Part shown: positions 8,506 to 16,998 of the stretch, piece by piece
How positions within the stretch are numbered: position 1 is the stretch's first letter
How the letters are laid out: the number at the start of each line of letters is the position of its first letter
Origin: Streptomyces sp. NBC_01231
Lineage (GTDB): Bacteria; Actinomycetota; Actinomycetes; Streptomycetales; Streptomycetaceae
NCBI GenBank assembly: GCA_035999765.1
Contig: CP108521.1
Span: 5,332,001-5,396,000 of the forward strand
Direction of reading: 5' to 3'
Length of the DNA stretch: 64,000 bases
The notes under the pieces: generated by a model
Told to the model about the DNA's origin: nothing
What the model saw: only the letters and a program-made list of their open reading frames with translations
Database searches by the model: none
Translations under genes and position numbers: made by a program

Positions 8506-9846
8506 GTGAACGACTACCGGCGTATCGCCGACCGGCTAGCCGACGACATCGCCGCCGGACGGCTCGCACCCGGTGAACGGCTGCCCCCGCAGCGGGTGTT
8601 CGCGCGTCGACGCGGAATCGCCGGGTCCACGGCCGGACGGGTCTACGGCGAACTCGTGCGCCGCGGACTGGTCGTCGGCGAGGTGGGGCGCGGGACGTTC
8701 GTGCGGGCGGCCGCGGCCGCGCCCACGGGCCGGGCGCTGACCGAGCCGGTCGCGTCCGCTCCCGTCAATCTTGAGCTCAACTACCCTTCCGCACCGGGCC
8801 AGTCGGAGCTCCTGGCCCCCGCGCTCGCGCCCCTGCTGCGGCCCGACGTCCTGACCGAGGCGCTCCGCCCGGCCGCCGCCACCGGCACCCCCGCCGCCCG
8901 GGAGGCGGCCGCCGATGTCCTGGCCGGCCCCGGCTGGCGCCCCGCTCCCGAACAGTTCCTGTTCGCCGGCAACGCCCGCCAGGCGATCGCCGCCGCCCTC
9001 GCCTCCCTCGTCCGGCCGGGCGGCCGGGTCGGTGTCGAGGCGCTGACGTATCCCGTGGTCAAGGAGATCGCGGCCCGGCTCGGCATCGTGCTGGTGCCGT
9101 TGGTCTCGGACGAGGAGGGTGTCCGCCCGGAGTCCGTCGCCGCCGCCCACCGCGCCACCCCCCTGTCCGCGCTCTACCTCCAGCCGACCCTGCACAACCC
9201 GACGTCCCTGACCACGAGCGACGAGCGCAAGCGCCAACTCGCGGACGTGATCACCGGGTTGGGCATCCCGGTCGTCGAGGACCGCATCTGGTCCTTCCTG
9301 GCCGATCCGGGCACCCCGCTGGCCGTGCACGCGCCCGCCCTCACCCATGTCGTCGACGGTCTGTCCAAGCGGGTCGCGCCCGGGCTCACCGTCGGCTTCC
9401 TCGTCGTACCGCCGCACCGGGTGGACGCCGTGGCCGCCGCCGTGCGGTCCGGCGGCTGGAGCGCGGGGCGGTTCGCGCTGGAGGCGGCGGTGCGCTGGGC
9501 CGGGGACGGGACGGTGGCCCGGCTGGTCGCCGCGAAACGGGCGGACGCGGCGCACCGGCAGCGGATCCTCGCACGGGAGCTGCACGGGCTCGGCTTCCGC
9601 GTACGGTCCGATCCGGGCGCGTACTACGCCTGGTGGGAGCTGCCCGCCTCGTGGCGCGCGGACACCTTCACGGCCGCCGCGGCGGCGCACGGGATCGCCG
9701 TCACTCCGGGGCCCGCCTTCGCGGTGGATCCCAGCCGCACCCCGGACGCGGTCAGGCTCGGACTCGCGTCGGCCGCCGAGCCGGATCTGGAGCGGTCGCT
9801 GCGGACGCTCGCCGACGTCGCGCGACGGGGCCGTGGCGGCCGGTGA
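8506..9846 (+). CDS. MocR-type PLP-dependent transcriptional regulator
   Basis: 446 residues. The N-terminal 70 residues are a GntR winged helix ('RLADDIAAGRLAPGERL', 'STAGRVYGELVRRGLV'). The rest is a fold-type I aminotransferase-like domain; the Schiff-base lysine is K288 in 'VDGLSKRVAPGLT', with 'LQPTLHNPTS' before it. MocR proteins sense PLP or an amine adduct and often regulate the divergent gene. The start GTG at 8506 follows GGGGGAC. Direct repeats and a 13-bp tandem array upstream are candidate regulatory DNA. Its 3' end overlaps the convergent membrane-protein gene by 95 bases. Function as a regulator is well supported; the ligand is unknown. Confidence 0.9.
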   Translation: MNDYRRIADRLADDIAAGRLAPGERLPPQRVFARRRGIAGSTAGRVYGELVRRGLVVGEVGRGTFVRAAAAAPTGRALTEPVASAPVNLELNYPSAPGQSELLAPALAPLLRPDVLTEALRPAAATGTPAAREAAADVLAGPGWRPAPEQFLFAGNARQAIAAALASLVRPGGRVGVEALTYPVVKEIAARLGIVLVPLVSDEEGVRPESVAAAHRATPLSALYLQPTLHNPTSLTTSDERKRQLADVITGLGIPVVEDRIWSFLADPGTPLAVHAPALTHVVDGLSKRVAPGLTVGFLVVPPHRVDAVAAAVRSGGWSAGRFALEAAVRWAGDGTVARLVAAKRADAAHRQRILARELHGLGFRVRSDPGAYYAWWELPASWRADTFTAAAAAHGIAVTPGPAFAVDPSRTPDAVRLGLASAAEPDLERSLRTLADVARRGRGGR

Positions 9847-10657
9847 GCCAGCAGATCAGGGCCACCGTGAGACCGAGCGCGACCAGCAGCCAGGAGACCG
9901 TGCGCAACGTGGCCGTCAGAGCGTCGTAGATCGCTCCGGCGGCCGGCCGGTGGGCCGGGTCGGGCAGGTCGGCGAGGGTGAGCCGGCGGCCGATCGCGAC
10001 CGCGAGGCCGAGGAACGCGCCGCCGAGCGCGGTGCCGAGCGCGATCGCGGTGACCGCGCGGCGGCGGCAGGCAGCGACGGCGATTCCGATGACGGCGAGG
10101 ACAGCCGCCGTGACGGGCAGCCAGAAACCGGCGACGTCGAGCACGTCGTACCCCTTTCGGAGCCGGGCCAGATCCGCGGCCGGGAGCACCGCGACCTCGG
10201 TGTGCCGGACCGGTATGCGCTGGGCCAACGGCATGTGGTCGCGGGCCAGTTGCTCCTTCACCTGCGTGGTGACGGGAGCGAGGTCGACGGTCACCGCACG
10301 TTCGTCGCCGTCGCGCACCGCCCGCAGCACCGCGCCGTGGACGGCCCGGTTGCCCGAGTCCCAGACCGTGCGGAAGGCCTCGGTGCGGGTGAACGAGCGG
10401 ACCGCGTCCCGCACGAAGGGGCGCATCGACCGCATGCGTATCTCCTGCGCGATGCCGGCGCCGACCTCGTCCGCGACGGCGTCCCGTACGGCCGGGTCGG
10501 TGGCGAGGGGCGCCATCGTGCTGACGTACCGGCTCGTGTCGGCCAGCCCGTACGCCGCCCAGGCCGCCAGCGCGCCGAAGGGGACGAGGAGGCAGGCCAC
10601 GGCGATCAGCGTGGCCGACAGGGCGTTCCGGAGACGTATGAGCACCCTTCCAGGCAA
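9752..10657 (-). CDS. Membrane protein, four predicted TM helices
   Basis: 301 residues, no family name recalled with confidence. A first TM helix at about 12-38 is followed by an extracytoplasmic domain of about 120 residues that opens 'VSTMAPLATDPAVRDAV'. Three more helices sit at about 175-195, 202-225 and 250-270, with an Arg-rich cytoplasmic tail. The pattern (TM, loop with 'LA-D-AV' repeats, three TM) is widespread in Streptomyces as a conserved integral membrane protein of unknown role. The last 95 bases overlap the 3' end of the MocR gene in antisense, so either gene may affect expression of the other. Upstream 10658-10934 has no recognisable gene. Confidence 0.75.
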   Translation of the reverse strand: MPGRVLIRLRNALSATLIAVACLLVPFGALAAWAAYGLADTSRYVSTMAPLATDPAVRDAVADEVGAGIAQEIRMRSMRPFVRDAVRSFTRTEAFRTVWDSGNRAVHGAVLRAVRDGDERAVTVDLAPVTTQVKEQLARDHMPLAQRIPVRHTEVAVLPAADLARLRKGYDVLDVAGFWLPVTAAVLAVIGIAVAACRRRAVTAIALGTALGGAFLGLAVAIGRRLTLADLPDPAHRPAAGAIYDALTATLRTVSWLLVALGLTVALICWLTGRHGPVARRRRASAATAPDPARRPTRVRA

Positions 10658-10934
10658 GACCCGGGGAACGGGGGCCGCGAGCCGGGTGACTGCATCCGGG
10701 CGCCCGCAGCGAGCCGAACGGGGCGCCGGCCTGCCGCGGGCCTTGGCGGAACTGGGGCCTCCGCTCTCCAGTGGAGGGTTCGCCCGAACGGGTGTTTCCT
10801 GGTGGTGACGGGTGTTTTCCGGTTCTGGTTCCGGGTCTCAGTCTCGGTCTCCGTGGAGCTGGAGCGTCGCCGGATCCTCGTCGGGTGGCTGGGACTTGTT
10901 CCCGGTCGACCGGTGAGTGGAGGGATGAGGGAAA
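10658..10934. other. Intergenic stretch with no gene
   Basis: No convincing coding sequence on either strand. It contains short pyrimidine-rich near-repeats (GGTGTTTCC / GGTGTTTTCC at about 10790-10820, and GGTCTCAGTCTCGGTCTC near 10835). A promoter for the minus-strand membrane gene would be expected near 10660-10720, but no confident -10/-35 pair was seen. Confidence 0.5.
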
Positions 10935-10970
10935 CACGTGGGCCCCGGCGACATCGCCGGGGCCCACGTG
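10935..10970. terminator. Strong hairpin terminator
   Basis: Perfect 17-bp arms CACGTGGGCCCCGGCGA (10935-10951) and its complement (10954-10970), two-base loop, just beyond the stop of the minus-strand gene at 10992. It is probably that gene's terminator. Confidence 0.8.
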
Positions 10971-10991
10971 GTGTTGCCGCGTCAGCGCACG

Positions 10992-11477
10992 TCAGCGGAT
11001 GCGGTTGCCCTCCGCGTCCTCGCGCGTGTAGTAGCGGTAGAAGAAGACGACGAAGATGGCCGCGGCGACCACCAGGCCCAGTACCGCGCAGCGCAGGACG
11101 CTGTCGTCGCTCTGGCTGTAGAGGAAGCCGATGGACGCCCCTGCGAAGGCGGACTTCACGCCCGAGTGCAGTTCGCGCTTCAGCAGGGGGGCCAGGGTCG
11201 CCACCGCGATGCACAGCACGATGAACGCGAGTGCGGTGAGGAAGCCGAACAGGAGGTTCCAGCCGGTGATGGGACCGCCGCCGCGTCGGTTGGCCGCGGC
11301 CCAGTAGCCGTAGACGAGCCCGAGGGCCACCGGGATCGCGAACCTCGCGATCCGGTGGAACCGCTCGTCGAAGACGTCGGGCGTGTGGATCGGCCTTGCC
11401 ATCCGGTTCGTTGCGCGTGTTCTGCGGGTACTGGGTGGTTTGCGCGTACCGCCGGACGCGGGCGCCGCATGAGCCAT
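10992..11477 (-). CDS. Small four-helix membrane protein
   Basis: 161 residues. About 45 basic N-terminal residues are followed by four hydrophobic segments: 'FAIPVALGLVYGYWAA', 'LLFGFLTALAFIVLCIAVA', 'SAFAGASIGFLY' and 'LGLVVAAAIFVVFFYRYY'. The start at 11477 (MAHAAPASGG) has GAGGAGA just upstream, which rules against the longer in-frame start at 11741. The family is a conserved Streptomyces membrane protein of unknown function. It is monocistronic: a strong hairpin follows, and the divergent repeat-protein gene starts 230 bases upstream. Confidence 0.75.
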   Translation of the reverse strand: MAHAAPASGGTRKPPSTRRTRATNRMARPIHTPDVFDERFHRIARFAIPVALGLVYGYWAAANRRGGGPITGWNLLFGFLTALAFIVLCIAVATLAPLLKRELHSGVKSAFAGASIGFLYSQSDDSVLRCAVLGLVVAAAIFVVFFYRYYTREDAEGNRIR

Positions 11478-11707
11478 GAGAGGTCTCCTCTCGTTCCTCG
11501 CCCCCGCCTTCCAGGGCACACCTGGAGACAGACGCTGGCAAGTCGGCGAGGCGGATTCTTTCAGGGATTCCGGTCGACTTCTTTTGGGATCCGGTCGCCC
11601 GGGAGGGAGCCCCCCGAAAGGGACGTTTGCAGTCCTGAGGTCCTCCTTTGCAGCCGCAGCGGTTACGGTGCTGGGGTACGTGATCGACGGGGGATGGGGA
11701 GGGACCG

Positions 11708-13438
11708 ATGCCGGGGACCGTTCTGCTGCTCGCCGCCGCACCGGTGGGCAAGGGCTGTCTGGTGGACGCGGCGTCCGTGCTTCCCGTCCTCGCGGCCGTG
11801 TCGCCCGCGGTGCTGTCGGGGACCGACACGGCGAACGTCGTCGAGCTCGCCGACCCGCTGGAACCGCAGGCCGTCCTCACCCGGTTGCGGGCCGCCGCGA
11901 CCGCGCCCGGACCGCTGACCGTGTTCGTCACCGGCCAGCTGCTGCTCGACCGCCGTCAGCACCTGCCCCACCTCGCGCTGGCCCGCACCACCACGTCCAC
12001 CGCCCGCTACACCGCCTTCCCCTGGCACTGGATCCGCGAGGAACTGCGGCTGCGCACGCCCGGATCGACGGCCCTGTTCCTCGATCTGCACGCGGACGCG
12101 GAGACCTGGGCGTGGCTGCGGACCCATCCGCTGGACTGCGGCAGGGGCGTCGGGGTGTACGGACGGATCGCGCCGCCGCCGTCACGGCGGACGGTGGCGG
12201 CGCCGGCGTACATGAAGGCGATCGCGACGATCCTGCGCAGCGGGCACCGGCCTGACCTCATGGAGCTGCATCAGCAGGCGTTGGCCCGGCTGGGGAGCGA
12301 GGCGTACGGGGACATCGTGGTGACGGTGACCGGAGTCGGAGTGGCTGTCCCGCCCACGGTGCCGGGGGCGGGCGTGGGTGCCCGTCCGACGGTGGCCGGG
12401 GCCGAGGTGGCCTTTGCTCCCCCCATGTCCACGGCCGGTGTGGCTGCCGCTCCCCCCGTGTCCGGGGCCGGTGTGGCTGTCCCGCCCACGGTGCCGGGGG
12501 CCGGTGTGGCTGCCCACTCCACGGTGTACGGGGCCGGCGTGGGTGCCCGTCCCACGGTGGCCGGGGCCGACGTGGCTGTCGTTCCCCCGGTGTCCGGGGC
12601 CGACGTGGCTGCACCGGACACTGTGCCCGGTGCAAGCGGCGTGGCCGTCCCTCCGACGGTGCCTGGGGCCGGGGTGGCCGTCCCTTCCACGGTGTCCGGG
12701 GCCGGTGTCGCCGTCCGCCCCAAGGGGCCGGGGGCAGGCGTGGCCGACCGGTCCACGGTGCCCGGGGCAAGCGGCGTGGCCGTTCCTCCGACGGTGCCCG
12801 GGGCCAGGGTGGCCGTCCCTTCCACGGTGCCTGGGACCGACGTGTCCGTTCCTCCCACGGTGCCCGGCGCGGACGTGGCCGTCCCTCCCACGCCCCCTGT
12901 CGTCGCGGTGTCCGTACCTGAGGCCTCGGCTCCCAGACCCCCGCACCGGTCCGAACGGCTTCGTTCCCAGACGCCGGACGCGCCGAGAGCAGCCGACCGG
13001 CGCCCGGAAAGTGACGACGACCCGCACGCCTACATCACCGCCGCCGTCCAGACCGGCCGGCACGGCGACGCCGACGCTCTCGCCGCCGAGCACGAGAAGG
13101 CCGCCGTACGGGCGCATGGGCCCGGCTCCGAACAGGCCCTGCACTGGGCCGAGGTGCGGGCGGACCTGGCGATGTTCGCCGGGGATCCGGTACGCAGCTG
13201 CCGTACCTGGCTGGGGGTGGCCGGGGCTCGGCTGACCGCCGGTCAGACGTCGGACTCGGCTGCCGTGGAGGCGGCCGTCGACCGGGCCCACCACCAGTGG
13301 AGCCAGATCCGTGACCTGGAGTCCGCCCGTGAACTCGGCTCCTTGCTCGCGGAGTTGCGGGGCCGGGTGCCGGGGCGTCGGCAGGGCGCGCTGGAGAACA
13401 TCAACCGCCAGCTGCGGCAGTTGCAGACACAGAGTTAG
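11708..13438 (+). CDS. Hypothetical protein with 11-residue tandem repeats
   Basis: 576 residues in three parts. Residues 1-205 form a folded domain starting 'MPGTVLLLAAAPVGKG', with 'LTVFVTGQLLLD' and 'TALFLDLHADAE'; this outline resembles caspase-like or Rossmann folds, but I could not find a catalytic His/Cys pair. Residues about 209-395 are tandem units of the type GAGVAVPPTVP, about 17 copies with occasional 12-residue units, encoded by a 33-bp minisatellite. Residues about 435-576 are helical and TPR-like ('ITAAVQTGRHGDADALAAEH', 'CRTWLGVAGARL'). No signal peptide is seen. The ends are conserved-looking while the middle should vary in length between strains. Function unknown. Confidence 0.75.
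   Translation: MPGTVLLLAAAPVGKGCLVDAASVLPVLAAVSPAVLSGTDTANVVELADPLEPQAVLTRLRAAATAPGPLTVFVTGQLLLDRRQHLPHLALARTTTSTARYTAFPWHWIREELRLRTPGSTALFLDLHADAETWAWLRTHPLDCGRGVGVYGRIAPPPSRRTVAAPAYMKAIATILRSGHRPDLMELHQQALARLGSEAYGDIVVTVTGVGVAVPPTVPGAGVGARPTVAGAEVAFAPPMSTAGVAAAPPVSGAGVAVPPTVPGAGVAAHSTVYGAGVGARPTVAGADVAVVPPVSGADVAAPDTVPGASGVAVPPTVPGAGVAVPSTVSGAGVAVRPKGPGAGVADRSTVPGASGVAVPPTVPGARVAVPSTVPGTDVSVPPTVPGADVAVPPTPPVVAVSVPEASAPRPPHRSERLRSQTPDAPRAADRRPESDDDPHAYITAAVQTGRHGDADALAAEHEKAAVRAHGPGSEQALHWAEVRADLAMFAGDPVRSCRTWLGVAGARLTAGQTSDSAAVEAAVDRAHHQWSQIRDLESARELGSLLAELRGRVPGRRQGALENINRQLRQLQTQS
12333..12895 (+). repeat. 33-bp coding minisatellite
   Basis: In-frame tandem repeats of about 33 bases (some 36) encoding variants of GAGVAVPPTVP within the 11708-13438 gene. 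The copies are diverged, but runs such as GTGCCGGGGGCC recur throughout. Confidence 0.85.
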
Positions 13439-13578
13439 CCTCCCGCGTCGGCGGGCCGGTGCGCCGGTGCGCAGGTCCACAGGGGTGAGGAAGGGGCCGC
13501 TGTGGGACTTGGCGGAACCTTTACCTTGGGGTGGCCGTTGGTCGGGTGATGGCTCCGACTACTACCGAGGTGACGGCA

Positions 13579-14148
13579 ATGCCGCTGTGGGACAAGCTCA
13601 AGGACCAGGCCAAGACACTGCAGCAGTCTCAGGGCGGGCGCGGTGGCCCGACCGGCGGGCGCAGCGCCCCGACCGGCGGGCGCAGCGGCACGGGGTCCGG
13701 CGGTGGTTCGCGCGCCCAGCTGGTCGGTGTGCTGAAGACGCAGCTCGGCACGCTCAAGACCGAGCTGAAGAGCGGTGCCTACCGGGACGCGAGCATGGCC
13801 ATGTGCGCACTGGTCGCGGCGGCCGACGGGCACGTGGACGCGGCCGAGCAGCAGCAGGTGGAGTCGCTGATCCTCAGCAACGACGTGCTGCAGAACTTCC
13901 CGCCGGAGCAGCTGCGGCAGCGCTTCCACAAGCACGTCAGCCTGCTCACCCGGGACTTCCAGCAGGGCAGGGCCGAGGCGATGCAGGAGATCGCCAAGGC
14001 CGCCAAGAAGCCGACCGAGGCACGGGCGGTGATCCAGACCGGCATCGTCATCGCCGGCGCGGACGGCCACCTCTCCCAGGCCGAGCAGACGGTGCTCAGG
14101 GAGGCCTGCGCGGCCCTGGGGGTGTCTCCGGCGGAGTTCCAGCTCTGA
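13579..14148 (+). CDS. terB: TerB-family tellurite resistance protein
   Basis: 189 residues. The start ATG 13579 (MPLWDKLKDQAKT) follows GAGGTGA; an upstream in-frame start at 13531 is less likely. A Gln/Gly-rich linker at about 15-45 contains a short repeat (GGRSAPTGGRSG). The TerB domain (about 55-185) is all-helical with two acidic metal-binding motifs: 'ALVAAADGHVDAAEQQQV' and 'IVIAGADGHLSQAEQ'. TerB is a cytoplasmic helical protein of Ter stress systems, linked to metal binding and membrane complexes in the literature. Here it stands alone, away from any ter operon. A small secreted-protein gene converges downstream. Confidence 0.9.
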   Translation: MPLWDKLKDQAKTLQQSQGGRGGPTGGRSAPTGGRSGTGSGGGSRAQLVGVLKTQLGTLKTELKSGAYRDASMAMCALVAAADGHVDAAEQQQVESLILSNDVLQNFPPEQLRQRFHKHVSLLTRDFQQGRAEAMQEIAKAAKKPTEARAVIQTGIVIAGADGHLSQAEQTVLREACAALGVSPAEFQL

Positions 14149-14185
14149 TCCGTACCGCGGCGGTCGGGGCCCGGAAGGGCAGGGC

Positions 14186-14416
14186 CTACGACCGCTGTCT
14201 CCCCGAACGGGCGGCGGGGTCCGTGGCATGGACGGCATGCTGTACCCGGACGTGCGTCGGCACCACCTGGACGTGCGTCGGCTCCACCCGGACGCGGGTC
14301 GGCTCCGCGGCTCGCGCCGGGACCGCGTTCGCCGCCAGGACCAGGGCGGCGACCGCGATCACGGCCGCGGCCAGACCTCGGGTGTAGCGCTCGGTGGTGC
14401 TGGGGCGTTCGCGCAC
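14186..14416 (-). CDS. Small secreted protein
   Basis: 76 residues from GTG 14416, with GAGG six bases upstream. Residues 1-36 form a typical Sec signal peptide: basic start, hydrophobic core 'GLAAAVIAVAALVLAANA', cleavage after ARA. The mature part has a repeated 'PTHVRV' / 'PTHVQV' motif and no cysteine. Family not recognised. It is convergent with terB and divergent from the XRE-TPR regulator. Reality rests on the signal peptide and ribosome site, so confidence is moderate. Confidence 0.5.
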   Translation of the reverse strand: MRERPSTTERYTRGLAAAVIAVAALVLAANAVPARAAEPTRVRVEPTHVQVVPTHVRVQHAVHATDPAARSGRQRS

Positions 14417-14435
14417 GGCGACCTCGCAGCGACGT

Positions 14436-14516
14436 CAGCTCGGAACAGCTCGGACCTGTTCAGAACAGCTCGAAACAGCTCAGCGACAACTTAAACACGC
14501 TTAATACGCCGTTTAA
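14436..14516. promoter_or_regulatory. Phased CAGCTC motifs and palindrome upstream of XRE regulator
   Basis: CAGCTC occurs at 14436, 14446, 14466 and 14476, spaced 10, 20 and 10 bases, so all lie on one face of the helix. A TTAAAC (14491-14496) / GTTTAA (14511-14516) inverted repeat follows in an AT-rich stretch that probably holds the promoter. Candidate binding sites for the adjacent regulator. Confidence 0.45.
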
Positions 14517-14566
14517 CCTAGGGCCTGTCAGAGTCGAACGGCAAGAGGCACAGGGGGAGTTGGCCG

Positions 14567-15910
14567 ATGTCGGAGCGCGACGACCCGGTGACGATCGGGC
14601 GCAGGGTGCAGCTCCTGCGCGTGGAACGCGGGCTGACCCAGAAGCAGTTGGCCGAGCCCGCCTACACCCCGGCGTACATCTCCACCCTGGAGGCCGGCCG
14701 GGTCCGTCCCTCCGACGACGCGCTCCGGCATCTCTCCGACCGGCTCGGCGTCGGTTTCGAGGAACTGGCGACCGGGCGGCCGGCCCGGCTCGTCATCGAG
14801 CTGCGGCTCAGGCTCACCGAGGCCCAGCGCACCCTCGCCACCGGAGAGGCCGAGGCGGCCGCCGAGCAGTACGCCCGCCTGCTCGCCGAGGCCGAGTCGC
14901 TCGACCTCGGGGAGGTGTGCGCGGCGGCCCTGCTCGGGCTCGGCGAATGCGCCCTGGAAACCGGCGAGCTGGACGAGGGGCGCCGCTACTTCGAGCGGGC
15001 CGGGGAAGCGTTCGGGGACGCCCCGTTGCCGGTCCGCGTCCCGGCCCTGCGCGGACGGGCCGTGTCGCACTACCTGGCAGGTGAACTCCGGTACTCCGTC
15101 TACCTGCTGGAGTCCACGATCGACGAACTCAACCGCGCCGGCCTGCACGACCCGGACGCCCTGCTCCTCCTCTACGCCAGCGTCATCGGCCCCTACATGG
15201 ACATGGGCGCGCACGCCCGGGCCGCCCAGGCCGCGGAGTTCGCCCTCGCCCTCGCCCCGCAGTCCGGCGACCCCGCCCTGGTCGCCCGGATGCACCGCGC
15301 CGTCGCCCGCACCCTCATCGCGGAGGGCCGGGTCGCCGACGCCGATGCCTCACTGGCCAAGGCCGCCGAGCTGTACCGGCAGCTGCACCTGCGCACCGAG
15401 CTGGCCAACTGTCACTGGATGCGTGGCTACGTGTACGCGCAGAACGGCCAACTGGAGCTCGCCGAGGAGGAGTTGAGGCAGGCGCTCACCATGCTCTCGG
15501 CCCGCCGCGCCGCCCTCTACTCCAGCCAGGCCGCCGTCGAGCTCGCCGACGTACTGCACCGGCGCGGCAAGTCCGAGGAGGCCGCCGCCCTGCTGCACGA
15601 CGTCCTCAGCGACCTCAGTCCCGAACGCGGCGCCCTGCACTCAGCCGCCGCCCACCGCCTCCTCGGCATCATCGCCGAGGACGCCCGGGACACCGACGCC
15701 GCCGAGGAGCACTACGTCCGCGCGCTCAGCCTGCTGGAACGCGCGGGTGCCGCCGGCGACCTGGCCGACCTGTGCCGGCTGCTGGGGGACCTGCTGCGCC
15801 GTACCGGACGCGTGGAGGCGGCGCTGGACGCCTACCGGACGGGACTGGGGCACCGTACGGCCCCCGGGACGACCACCCTGGGGCCCGCGCCCGCACAGCC
15901 TTCTCTTTGA
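14567..15910 (+). CDS. XRE-family regulator with TPR domain
   Basis: 447 residues. Residues about 10-65 are a helix-turn-helix ('LLRVERGLTQKQLAEP', 'TPAYISTLEAGRVRPS'). Residues about 80-440 are tetratricopeptide repeats, with helix pairs of about 36-40 residues and recurring Ala/Leu/Glu patterns. This architecture is that of peptide- or protein-sensing regulators (Rgg/PlcR-like organisation, and many Streptomyces 'helix-turn-helix TPR' proteins). The start at 14567 follows GGGGGAG. No cognate peptide gene was seen next door, although the small secreted protein at 14186-14416 is divergent and close enough to test. The downstream permease has its own spacing of 77 bases. Confidence 0.9.
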   Translation: MSERDDPVTIGRRVQLLRVERGLTQKQLAEPAYTPAYISTLEAGRVRPSDDALRHLSDRLGVGFEELATGRPARLVIELRLRLTEAQRTLATGEAEAAAEQYARLLAEAESLDLGEVCAAALLGLGECALETGELDEGRRYFERAGEAFGDAPLPVRVPALRGRAVSHYLAGELRYSVYLLESTIDELNRAGLHDPDALLLLYASVIGPYMDMGAHARAAQAAEFALALAPQSGDPALVARMHRAVARTLIAEGRVADADASLAKAAELYRQLHLRTELANCHWMRGYVYAQNGQLELAEEELRQALTMLSARRAALYSSQAAVELADVLHRRGKSEEAAALLHDVLSDLSPERGALHSAAAHRLLGIIAEDARDTDAAEEHYVRALSLLERAGAAGDLADLCRLLGDLLRRTGRVEAALDAYRTGLGHRTAPGTTTLGPAPAQPSL

Positions 15911-15987
15911 CGAGGTGACGCCACCGGGCGCGGCACACAGTTCGCCCGGCTAGCCTGCGCCAGACGGCGAGCGGTGGGGCGAGGCGC

Positions 15988-16998
15988 ATGGAGAACCAGA
16001 GAACGGTGGGCGACGGGCTGTGGCTCGCCGTGCGCGCCCTCGTGTACGCCGTACTCGGTGGCGCCGCGCTGATCGCCATCGCGACCGTCGTCTCCGTGCT
16101 CGGGCCGATGCTCGCGCTCGACCTGTACACCCCGCCCGTCGCGGCCTGGTGGACCGTCTTCACGGCGGTCGCGGTCCAGGGCGTACCGTTCCTGCTCCTC
16201 GGGACGGTCGTCTCCGCGGCGATCGGCGCCTTCGTACCGGAGCAGGTATTCCGTCGGCTGCTCCCCCGCAACCAGGCCCTCGCCGTGCCGGTCGCGGGCG
16301 CCGCGGGGGTCGTCCTGCCGGGCTGCGAGTGCGCGTCCGTGCCGGTGGCCGGGAGCCTGATGCGGCGCGGGGTCGCTCCCGCCGCCGCCCTCGCCTTCCT
16401 CCTCTCCGCGCCCGCGATCAACCCCGTGGTCCTGGTCGCGACCTCCATCGCCTTCCCCGGCCGGCCGATGATGGTGCTCGGCCGGCTGGTCGCCTCGCTC
16501 ACCACGGCCGTGGTGATGGGCTGGCTGTGGGCCCGCTTCGGGCGCGAGAAGTGGCTGCGGCTGCCCGAGCGCCGTACGTCCTCGGACACGGACGGCGGCG
16601 GTCTGCGCGCCTTCGGTGCCGGGCTCCAGCACGACTTCCTGCACGCGGGCGGTTTCCTGGTGCTCGGCGCGGCGGCCGCGGCGACCTTCAACATCGTCGT
16701 CCCCCGCTCCGTGCTGGACCTCTTCACCGGCTCGGCGTGGCTGTCGGTGCTGCTGCTGGCCGTCCTCGCCGTCGTGCTGTGCGTGTGCAGCGAGGCCGAC
16801 GCGTTCGTCGCCGCCTCGCTCAGCGGCTTCTCGCCGACCGCCCGGCTGACGTTCATGGTGGTGGGGCCGATGGTCGACCTGAAACTGATCGCGTTGCAGG
16901 CGGGGACCTTCGGCCGCGCCTTCGCCGTGCGCTTCTCCTCCGTGACCTGGGTGGTGGCCGTGGCGACCAGCACACTGGTGGGGTGGTGGTTGCTGTGA
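15988..16998 (+). CDS. UPF0718-family permease
   Basis: 336 residues with about eight to ten transmembrane helices. The family signature 'LPGCECASVPVAGSLMRRG' (about 110-128) carries two cysteines, and 'CVCSEADAFVAAS' appears in the second half. YraQ/YcgR-type permeases are thought to move metal- or arsenic-linked substrates, though the substrate is unproven. The stop overlaps the GTG of the next gene by four bases (GTGA, 16995-16998), so the two are translationally coupled. The permease plus TIGR03943 pairing is a recurrent two-gene unit across bacteria, which supports a joint membrane complex. Confidence 0.88.
   Translation: MENQRTVGDGLWLAVRALVYAVLGGAALIAIATVVSVLGPMLALDLYTPPVAAWWTVFTAVAVQGVPFLLLGTVVSAAIGAFVPEQVFRRLLPRNQALAVPVAGAAGVVLPGCECASVPVAGSLMRRGVAPAAALAFLLSAPAINPVVLVATSIAFPGRPMMVLGRLVASLTTAVVMGWLWARFGREKWLRLPERRTSSDTDGGGLRAFGAGLQHDFLHAGGFLVLGAAAAATFNIVVPRSVLDLFTGSAWLSVLLLAVLAVVLCVCSEADAFVAASLSGFSPTARLTFMVVGPMVDLKLIALQAGTFGRAFAVRFSSVTWVVAVATSTLVGWWLL

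Noticed and set aside
12333..12895. CRISPR array
   Set aside because: The repeats are in-frame coding units without unique spacers; no cas genes.
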